DNA of 20,551 bases from Hypsibius dujardini (lineage: Eukaryota; Tardigrada; Eutardigrada; Parachela; Hypsibiidae), in contig LRSR01008577.1 in the NCBI GenBank assembly GCA_001579985.1, positions 1 through 20,551 on the forward strand. Direction: 5' to 3'. A model generated the notes under the pieces. It did not search any database. It saw nothing but the letters and a program-made list of their open reading frames with translations, and was not told where the DNA came from. Position 1 is the stretch's first letter; each line of letters begins with the position of its first letter. A program made the position numbers and the translations under genes. Shown here in pieces: positions 1-8,546 of this stretch.

Positions 1-342
1 GACAGTTCAAAGCATGCCGGGAGGGGGGGTGTGTTCCTGTCTGTCAGTGTGTTTGTGCACCATGTTTTATGTGTTCTCCATCTCGTACCCAAGATCAACG
101 GGATTTGGTGCTTGCTACCTACCAGTAAAACAGGCCGAAAGGGTAGACCTCATACCAAACTCGACGCTTATATCCCACCTCATAAGCGACAGCAATAAAC
201 ATGGGGAGGAATGTAAAGCTGAATAAAAGGGAAAACCAAATGTAGTCCTTGGAATCGAGATATTCAAACGCCACCGAAAGATCCGCCCCGATATCGGCAA
301 AGTAGAATATAACACTGAAAATTGTCCAGAAGACCACCGACC
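1..342 (-). CDS. XK-related (XKR) family protein, N-terminal exon, partial
   Basis: XKR proteins are multi-pass membrane proteins; some act as caspase-activated phospholipid scramblases. On the minus strand, about 342 to 123 reads through a first hydrophobic helix with the family's signature acidic spacing (F-A-D-I-G-A-D-L-S-V-A), then D-Y-I-W-F-S-L-L and a second helix (FTFLPMFIAVAYE), as in XKR TM1-TM2. A plausible acceptor (CCCTCAG) lies at 343-349. A donor (G|GTAGGTAG) follows 123, just before an in-frame stop, so I end the exon there. The remaining exons would lie left of position 1, and 1-120 is then intron. The N-terminus is uncertain: the frame stays open up to an ATG at 538-536, but residues from that stretch match nothing I know, so the true start may be in another upstream exon. 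The family call is fairly firm; the exon limits are not. Confidence 0.65.
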
Positions 343-1773
343 CTGAGGGATGGCAATGGTCCGGCCAGCACACGAACCAAGTTCGTAGATGCCGAAACAC
401 AGACAACGAGAAGGAATTTTTGGTGGACGATGTGTCCGGGCCGCATTGCAGAATTAGCGGATGATAAAAGGGCTCTTTCAAATCGGGAGCGGCAAAATGA
501 GGCAATGATTGTAGACGGCCCACTATCTGACGGTGCATATTGATGGGGTTCCCGGAGAACCTTGGAGGTAAGAAAGCCTTCTGTGTGTGTGAAGCTGATG
601 AGTGAAAGACTTGTGATGACGGCGTAAGTGGCGCACACTGTGGCGCACAACACTCCAGCGATCGACGCGTAGACTAGACACATCTGCATTCTTCGGGGCC
701 AAAACACCGCTCCACATTTTTGTGCGGTACGATATTTTTAGCCGGTAATGGTATCTCTGTAGAACCGCGGGACGGCACTTTCCGCCGAGGAACTGCTAAG
801 AATGCATCTTCAATTACTCTGTGGAGGGTAAAATCAAATAGAGAACAGCGAGCCCACGCGCGCAGCCGATTTCGAATTATAATACCGAGTAAATAAATCA
901 CGACCCGAAGTGATAGCGGCATCTGCTGGGACGTTGTAGCAATGAGCATTCCGGTCATTATTATTCGCCCGACGCAATACGTGACTTTAGTGAGAGAATG
1001 CATGTACAGAAGAACACATCAAGTGAACACCAATAACGAGGGAAAGGCATGAACCGAGAAGGAAATAATCCAATGGTTGCTTACTCCATTGAGACCTTAG
1101 TGGTGCAATGGTACACTGAAGAGTGAGATCCCTGTACAAAAAAGGAAAATTACTGAAACAGGCGAGGATTATGATGATTTCACGGTTAGATTCGTTTCAC
1201 TCGATCGCTAGACTGTTCGGTCACAAAATCTAATTCGTTACCGCCAAAATGGCATGTACTGTGGAATATATCGTACTAGTACAGTATATTCGTATACGGT
1301 ATACGGTATACGGTATATATTCGTATATGGAGCAGTTAGGAGGTGAACCTGGAACAAAAAGGCTCAAGGGGGCCTGAAGGAGGCCTGAAGTGGACCCCCT
1401 GCTGAAAACCGTCTGACCTCCCGCTAAGGGCAGCTCGGTTTGAGTTGCAACTCAAATAAAAATAAATAAAATAATTAAAACAAAACAATTTATAGGAGGA
1501 ACAAGTGCAACTCTTTAAAATAAAAATTAATAAAAAATAAAAGAATTAGTGGAGGGAGCGGGGTGGCCGGGGGCAAAAAACGGGCAGCTAGGGGTAACTC
1601 CGCCATTGTTGTATGGCAATGCTGCCGCATGCGTACGACAGCCTCAAGTCAAGCCAACTGCATTGTTTTGGATTTTTCTCACAATCTCTCCACCATCATT
1701 TTTTGCCACTGTTGCTGTTGCTATTTTGGCTGCTGTCGTTGTGGTTTTTTTTTCTGTTGCTGCTCCGACCGAC
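343..1773. other. No supported gene; AT-rich tract and GTATACG microsatellite
   Basis: Open frames here (for example minus 674-1003 and 264-707) have no recognisable domain and look like chance. A short GTATACG-type repeat sits at about 1290-1325. An A/T-rich tract follows at about 1455-1550. The palindrome TTTGAGTTGCAACTCAAA lies at 1439-1456, with a worn half-copy (GTGCAACTCT) near 1505; both belong to the palindrome family seen in the next gene. Part of this region may hold upstream XKR exons that I cannot identify. Confidence 0.4.
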
Positions 1774-1976
1774 ATGTCGGATCAGGCCTCCACGTCCTCA
1801 GACTCGCCAGCTGCTACCATCGACATCAACACCCAGAAGCTGCTGGACAAGGAAAGGAGCAGGGTGGCAGCCAAAGCGAAGAGGGAGGAGAAGGAGAAGG
1901 AGAAGGAGGCTGACGCCAAGGACTTGGCGGCATCCCTGAAAGCGTTCGACGACGCTCAGAAGAAGCGTTTTCCGAT

Positions 1977-2152
1977 AGGTTTGTCTTATTTGTTTACAGT
2001 TGATGATTGATTAAACGGCGGTGCCGACAATTTAATAACTGGTTGATTGAATGATTGTTGGATCTGTTTGCGTTGCAACTCAAACGGCACCAGTGGTACT
2101 AGTTGTTGCCGCACAATAGTGTTAGAGTTGCAACTCAAACGCTTTTTTTTCA
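1977..2152 (+). other. Putative first intron of the ParB-like locus, two palindrome copies
   Basis: The gap lies between the charged first exon and the next coding stretch. It carries two copies of the palindrome GTTTGAGTTGCAACTCAAAC: one at 2066-2085 with one mismatch, one at 2121-2140 with one mismatch. A T-rich tract and CAAG precede the acceptor. The donor is weak, so the exact left limit is uncertain by a few bases. Confidence 0.45.
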
Positions 2153-2480
2153 AGATTTCATTTACATTCAACGGCGTCATCTGAAGCACAATTATCTGAA
2201 TCGGATGCTCAACCCCCATCACAGCGCGGTGCTAGAAAAGGAGCTGAAAGTTACTCCAGTGAAGGACCGGGACGCCGAGTTCTACTACGCCGTCTTCATC
2301 GATGAGGTGTTCGACGGCAACATCAACACCGACAACGAATGAACGGGAATGAAAGTGGTGAAGGAGGGGCAAGACCCTGTCGCTGACAATCGCAAACTCG
2401 GCCTTCTCGACGGCAATCACCGACTCCACTACATTGACACTCACCCGGAGGCTGGCATGGGTCCGGAAGCTTACCTTCGT

Positions 2481-2543
2481 GTAAGATATTTTGGTTTGAG
2501 TTACAACTCAAACCAGTGTCAAGTGGTGCTTTTCTTTTTACAG
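2481..2543 (+). other. Putative 63-base intron with a central palindrome
   Basis: GTAAGA donor, TTTTTACAG acceptor, phase 0. Most of its left half is the near-perfect palindrome at 2493-2514 (GGTTTGAGTTACAACTCAAA plus CC). The length is a multiple of three with no stop, so retention would be silent in frame. Confidence 0.55.
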
Positions 2544-2774
2544 TGCAAAGTCTACGTGAAAATAACGGAGGTGGACATCCTTGCGCTCGCGGAGGATGAG
2601 AACCGTAGAATCGAGGTCGGAATAGCCAACACCGATGTCGATGAGATGCGCATTTACCACGGCATTAAGCGCCGTTGTCAGGAGGTCGAGGACGAAGAGG
2701 ACATCAAAAACGGCAAAGTGCAGTCCGAGGCCTGTAACAAAGTTTACATGCTGGCACGCCGAAATATGACATTT

Positions 2775-2829
2775 GTAAATACATTTTCATTTGGGCGTTC
2801 AAGTTGCAACTCTAAATAACTTTTTACAG
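2775..2829 (+). other. Putative 55-base intron with a central palindrome
   Basis: GTAAAT donor and TTTTTACAG acceptor, phase 0. It contains a worn copy of the same palindrome at 2797-2816 (GTTCAAGTTGCAACTCTAAA). The acceptor is nearly identical to that of the 63-base intron upstream. Confidence 0.55.
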
Positions 2830-3440
2830 AAGTTCATTAACACGGATGGTGGCTGGAAAGCGATGGCAAAGGTCGCATCATCTTCCACCGTCCTCTTCAA
2901 TACCATCGTGGAACCTTTTCTGAACAAGTGGCTGTCCGGCGAAAATGCCAAGTACTCGGAAAAGGCCCAGGCACGCCGCAAGGATGGCCGACCGTCGCTC
3001 ATCATGTTTAAGTACATATGGCCAACGGGTGAGGTCAAGGACGACGCGGAGCGATACAATCTTCTGGCACCAACATCCATCTCTGCACCGAGCTGGGGAA
3101 AGTGGTCGACCAGTCGCAAAAAGTCAAAAGTGGTCGACTTTTTGCGGCCGCGGATGTACCGGTCATCCTGTTGGACTGTGTCTTTTACTACGAGTACCAA
3201 GACCCACCACCGGAGACGCGCTGTTACAGTGGGAGTGGCCGACGATCCATTACAATACCTTGATCCCATTTGCCATAGTCCGATTGGGTAGGTTTTTCGA
3301 GGGGGACGTGATGGCCATTGCGGATGACATCTTGCCGGAGTTCCGCAATGAGATGGACTGGTTAACGAACGCCGTGAGAAAAGCGGTGGAAGGACCACGA
3401 CGACACCGCTTTGCGATGAGGCTGTTGAAGTTTTTAAAGA

Positions 3441-3751
3441 GGTGTCGTTTTTTTTACAGTTTTTTTTTGGAATCGTGGTACATTTTTCAAATTTATCTTC
3501 GCAGATTATTTATCTTGTTGTTTTCTCATGTTGCCTATTTTATTCGCTTCTGTTTCCCGTGATATATATATTATTTATCTACTATTCAAGCACACACATA
3601 CATGCATTGTATTTTGTATATTTGACATGGGCCTCTAGGCCTGGGCGTCAGAATTGCAAGCCAAATGGATTTGAATGTAACTTGAATTGATGAAAAAATT
3701 GAGCTTATGCAACGTGCCAAAGCGAACAGCAACAGCCATCTTTAGCGGTTC
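3441..3751. other. Intergenic, T-rich, nothing supported
   Basis: T-rich and AT-rich sequence with a short TA run near 3563-3572. I see no coding signal, no RNA gene and no element ends. Confidence 0.4.
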
Positions 3752-4270
3752 CTACCCGTACTGCTCAGCCAGAGCGTAAAGGTCCGCAGCGTTCTTGAGC
3801 AAGAGCTCGCCCAGTAAACACCTGGAGCAGACGTCTTTCAACGCCGACAACCCATACTTGTCCGCAACACTCAACAGGTCCATTACGTTGTCGGACACAT
3901 TCCGTGTGCTGCCGCTGCAGATGAAGTTCAGGAGGTCGTCCATGATTTTCCGCCAACATCCAGAGCGCTGCAACGTCCTTCTCGCTTCTCCTTTACGTCG
4001 TGGGTCAGCATGACCGAGAAGACCGGAGACCTCGCCATGAGGATGGCCCGGTTGTGTGGGGAATTCCTGGTTGTCCAGATGATTTAACTACGAAATCCAA
4101 TTCCAATTTGCGAGGCGCGAAGGTTGGCGAAATTGCGTTTGATGGCGTCTTGCGAGGCACACTGATCGGTAGTGACAGTGTTAAGCATGACGGTCAGGGT
4201 GATGTCCGCATGCACGGCGAAGGAGTCTTCATCCAACTTGAACTCCTCTTTGTGCTGACAGACACCAAAT
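3752..4270 (-). pseudogene. BTB/POZ-domain pseudogene, MATH-BTB (SPOP-like) family
   Basis: On the minus strand, 3752-3940 encodes the second half of a BTB domain. D-L-L-N-F-I-C-S-G-S-T is followed by V-M-D-L-L-S-V-A-D-K-Y-G-L-S-A-L-K and then L-L-L-K-N-A-A-D-L-Y-A-L-A-E-Q-Y. This matches the family pattern 'ADKYxLxxLKxxCexxLxxxLxxxNAAxxLxLAxxY'. The first half lies just upstream in another frame near 3960-4065 (N-R-A-I-L-M-A-R-S-P-V-F-S-V-M, the classic 'KAILAARSPVFxAM' box). About 4130-4270 reads like the end of a MATH domain and the linker. At least two frame changes separate these parts, and a stop follows A-E-Q-Y-G. That stop could instead be a donor (GG|GTAGGA), so a 3' exon is not excluded. 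Intact relatives act as substrate adaptors for Cullin-3 ubiquitin ligases. The locus lies tail-to-tail with the plus-strand locus before it and downstream of gene B. Confidence 0.75.
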
Positions 4271-4848
4271 AGATCCGACCGAATAGATTGTGTGCTGAAA
4301 TATTAAGACTGGAGTCACACGAAGGAGACGTAGAAAATTTTCTGTTGACGGGGAATGGTCGGAAGGGCAAACTGTTTTGAGGAGGACTGGCCATGGCTTC
4401 GACTTCTTCCTATATAATAACAAGGGATGAGGAAGTCGGTTGTTGAACTGCCAGAAGTGGCTGAGGTCTTTTTAAACATTAGCAATAAGCTGAGTCTCCG
4501 TGCTGGAGTGATTCATCTTTAAAAGTCGGTCCAACTTCATTGAGATATATTCAGGGCTGGATTATGGAGACACGTTCATTTGACAATAAGAGGACCCTCG
4601 GTTTTTGTTTAAATAAGTTCGGATGGTCGATTTGGTTATCCGTCAATCCGTCGACGATTTGGTTATCCGTCAATTGGTCGACGTACCCAACTCCCACTAT
4701 GTTCGTTCCATTCAGATACCATGCTTTCGTAAGTTTGTTCGACCATGTACGAAATTACGACGGAAAGTTCAGGAATAGTTTCTCTTGCATTTTTTTTCAT
4801 TTACTTCCCGCCTGACTTTTTCAGCCAAATATAAAACCACTACTTTTG
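4271..4848. other. Intergenic with a small tandem duplication
   Basis: No gene supported. A unit containing CGATTTGGTTATCCGTCAAT occurs twice in tandem at about 4628-4682, the copies differing at a few bases. Further copies of the MATH part may extend a little to the right of 4271 but I cannot read them. No clear AATAAA signal for gene B is seen just below its stop codon. Confidence 0.4.
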
Positions 4849-7355
4849 TCAAGAATCATAACAACAAATCTGAGACCTGCTGCAATCCACCGAAACTGCA
4901 ATCAGCTTGTCCAGGCAATAATTCATCGCAGACTCTTGGTTAACACAGACACCCACCGAGCCCCTTGCGGCCGCACACGGGTGGAAGACATCTTGCACGG
5001 TATCCCTAAACGCTGCCGGAAGCCTCAACGATGAGGCCACCACTACCGCTACCGGGCGAGGAGCCAACGTGGTCGCAACCGTCGTGGTGGTCGTCTCCGG
5101 AGCCGCCGTCGTTGTGGTCGTCGTCGTCGTCGTGGTCGTCGTGGTCGTCGGAGGGTTTGTCGGTGCCTCCCCCGCATCCGGGAAGTACGAGCAGCACGAC
5201 TGCGCCAGTCCGCAGCTCCTCGACGGCGCGACTAACCGTCCGGAACACAAGCTCCCGACCTGCGACTCACTCACACAGACGCCCAATTGGAAGTTGTTGA
5301 CGATCGGTATACACTGCTGGAAGATCTGCGGCCAGGCGAACTGGTCCGCAAACGACGGCGCTGTCGTTGTCGACGGAGCGATCGTCGTCGTCGGCTCGTC
5401 CAGTTCCGGAACGAAATCAAAATCATCCCGCGACTGCTGCACGGCCACCGCGTTGGTGCCGCTGTCCACGCAGCAGGTCTCCGACTCTGCGCAGTCCTTA
5501 CTCTTCTCGATGAACTGCCCGGTGCACATGACCGACACCAAAATGCCTTGCACGCAGATACCGAACTGCAGGACCGACCGCGAGGTCCCACACGGGGAGA
5601 AGGAGTTGGGTCGAGTCGGAGCAGCCGTCGTCATCGTCGTGGCAGCAACCGGTGCGAGGGTCGGCGGTCGACCGGGTTCCGCCCGTTGTTGAAGGTCCGT
5701 GCAGCACGACTGCATCGGCAGGCAGTGCCGACTGGTTGAGACAACACGTTGCATGCAGAGGCTGGCGACCTGTGGGTTGTCCACGCAGATGCCCGTGGTC
5801 ATTGGACTTTCACTGGAGAGACACGGTGAGAAGCTCGTTTGCTGCGACGCTGCATCATCCGGTGGAAGGGTCGTCGTGACCGGTGAGCGAAGCACGGTCA
5901 CGGCGATACAGCAAACTTGTCGAGCTGGGCAATCGAATGACCGGAACACGGCTTTACCGGTGCACTGGTCCCCGACTTGGAAGTCCGGCACGCAGGTTCC
6001 GGTTGCATCGTTCTGTGGGACGGAACAGTCGGCGGACTGTTGTTGGATGGGAATCTGTTTCCGCATGACGTTGCGGTTTCGGTTGAAGACGAACGGTCGC
6101 CGTTGTTGCCGAGTGGCTTGTGGGAGCAGTTTTGGCGTTGGTGGTGGTAAATCGGCGCCGGACTGGTCGTTTTGAAACGGCGAGCGAAACGGCTGCAGTT
6201 CCGGACTCGCCGGCGGTTGCAAAAAGGCAAACGGTCGTTGTTCTTGGGGAAATCTAACTTGCGTTCGGGTTGGTTGAACGGTTGTGGGTAGGTCCACCGG
6301 CAGGGGTGGTGGCCTTAGCTGTGGCGGTCCGGGGGAAGACCCGTCGATGCAGCAAGACTGGGTGGTTTCGCAGTTACTAGATTTGGTGATGGTCTGGTCG
6401 ATGCAGAACTGCCCCAGCAGGACGTCGTTTACGCAGAGTCCAAGTTGAGGAATCCGTTGATTGGAGATGCACGGTCGAAATCGGGACTGACCAGGTCGTG
6501 CTGAAAATAAGAGGGGCCAATATTTTAAGCTCTTTATCTACTTGTCAGTTATTGTACTACGTAGATTATGAATTGCGCTAGCATTATTGACAGAAACTGT
6601 TGTTCAAGTTGGCTCCCTTTGTTCGTATGTCGGTTCAAATCGTGTCAGCTTGTATTCTGTCTGTCTCTTTATCAAATCGCATCAGCGGCCTCACTCTTTT
6701 TCATCTCTATTAGTACGAGTAATTTTTGTCTTTTTTATTCATGAGCCTTTCGAATTTTGATCTGTCATCTTCTAGATTGATTAGCTGTACCTGTCCGAAC
6801 GCTTCGTCTTCAGAAAACGGACAACTAATTTCAGGTTTAACTTTTGCTTTCTAGTTCGCCTTAGTAGCTCACCTTAGTAGCTCGTCTTACTGTCTGTGTC
6901 CATACACTTGCATTAATTCAAATATCGGTACGAGGAACTGACCTTCATCAAGACGGACCGGCATCTGCGTGGTCGTGGTCGTGGTCGTGGTCGTCGGGGT
7001 AGTTGTGGTTGTCGTCGTCGTCGTGGTTGGGGTGGTTGTTGTTGTGGTCGATGGCGTCGTCGGATTGGTAACAATTTCAAGTCGAAAAGGAGTTTGATCA
7101 GCAGCCGCCGCAGCTCCATTGAAAGTCAATATGTTCTCCGCGCTGCAGCACGATTGAGCTGCTTCACAGTTGCTGGATTTGGTGATGGTCTGGCCCATGC
7201 ACCACTGACCGAGTTGGCCGTCATCCACGCAGATACCAAGTTGCGGTGTTCGTTGGCTCGAGATGCATGGCTGGAAGCGCGCCTGGTCCGGCCTTGCTAT
7301 AATTAACAAAAACAGATTTCATTTTTCTTTCTGTCGTCTGTCTGTCTGTCTGTCC

Positions 7356-7386
<31 letters not shown>

Positions 7387-8497
7387 CGCCTGCCTGCCTG
7401 CCAGCCTGCCTGCCTGCCTCCTGCCTGCCTACATATTTTAAGCTACGCTGTATTTTGTGCGAAATTATCCTATTTTGTTGTGCATCCGATTTGGCTACTG
7501 CTTTCGTGTTTGATCGTCGTCTTTTATTGGATCTCAGATTTACCTTCAGGGATACCAACGAGTATTGGAGGGGCAATAATCATAGGAGTGGCTGTAGTTG
7601 TAGTCATCGGATCAGTACTAGTTTCCAGTCGAAAAGGATTTGGCGCACTACTCGGCCGAATGCGCAGTCCGTCGCCCTGTTGATCACTGCAACAAGATTG
7701 CCCGAAGACGCAGTGATCCGATTGGGACGTGAATTTTCCTTGGCAAACGCGGCTCAACAGCTCGTCATTCACACAGAAGCCAAAATTCATCACCCCTTGA
7801 ATCATGGTGCCACAAGGCTTGAAAACAGTGGTCGCGTTGGGTCCGGTCGTCAAACGATCGCTAGTTGTGTCTACATCCAGACAGCAGGACTCCAGTCTAT
7901 CGCACAGGACTGACTTGGAAACGGACTTTCCGATGCACAACTGGGTGACTTGAGTGTCGTTCACGCAGACCCCGAGGGTATTTCCGGTTCGTCGCGAAAC
8001 ACATGGCTTGAAGGTTTGAACTGCCAGTTTGGTACTTGATGTGGGGCGCTTGCTTTTGATCGTCGATCCAGATCCATTGACAGGATGACCGTCAATGTAG
8101 GCCAGGGGGTGTTCCCACAGAGAATCGTACGTCGGCTCAGTTGGAACATCGTCGCGAAACTGGTCAGCGTAAATGTTCCAGTTGTTATGGTATTCGGAAG
8201 GGGTTCCTGCAGCAAATATCGGGGGATTTGGAAGATCTAAAATGATGGAAATGCAAAATTATATTTTTATTACTGAACTTGGCCTGTTAGCTTTTTACAT
8301 AGTCGCAGCAGGGTAAGAGATATGCAATGGCTCGTGACTTATTTGCATGCTGTTATTCAACCAATTATTGATCTCAATAATTGATCTCAATAATACTACT
8401 GCATGCAATTCGAATTTAAGAAAGATTAATTTTATCTTATATTGCTGCATATTATTGCCTAGGCAGACGGACGGACGGACGGACAGACGGACAGATC

Positions 8498-8546
<49 letters not shown>

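Larger units (their letters stand above)
1774..3440 (+). pseudogene. Decayed gene with coiled-coil N-terminus and ParB/sulfiredoxin-like motif
   Basis: The first ATG of the frame (1774) opens a Ser-rich start and a highly charged stretch (KAKREEKEKEKEADAKD), probably coiled coil. Splice-consistent gaps follow: about 1977-2152 (weak donor GTTTGT, acceptor after a T run and CAAG), 2481-2543 (GTAAGA...TTTTTACAG, phase 0) and 2775-2829 (GTAAAT...TTTTTACAG, phase 0). Between the first and third lies L-G-L-L-D-G-N-H-R-L, then an exon start CKVYVKITEVDILALAEDEN. This order (DGNHR box, then a strand and an 'ALAxxEN' helix) resembles the ParB/sulfiredoxin-like fold, which in bacteria binds CTP or cuts DNA. 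The downstream part (from about 2830) has good codon-like composition but matches no family I know. The reading frame is broken about three times along the locus, so I call it a pseudogene, probably fairly young because composition and splice sites survive. It is the only plus-strand gene-like locus here. Confidence 0.5.

Noticed and set aside
674-1003. 109-residue minus-strand open frame as an upstream XKR exon
   Set aside because: It has one hydrophobic stretch but no XKR motif and no convincing splice borders to the exon at 342-123.
1549-1773. Hydrophobic N-terminal extension of the ParB-like locus
   Set aside because: The frame is open but has no ATG before 1774; the Phe/Val/Ala run comes from T-rich and GTTGCT-rich sequence.
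5069-5692. Chitin-binding (peritrophin) assignment for the six-cysteine domains
   Set aside because: Peritrophin domains have no adjacent C-C at the end; the spacing with a terminal C-C fits a clip-like knot better.
5006-6230. Long open frames on both strands opposite or beside gene B exon 4
   Set aside because: They are shadows of the repeat-rich coding exon: GTC runs read as Val, Asp/His or Arg/Pro strings. Only the minus frame with regular six-cysteine spacing has coding character.
6625-6650. tRNA B-box-like GGTTCAAATCG
   Set aside because: No A box at the right distance and no cloverleaf can be drawn around it.
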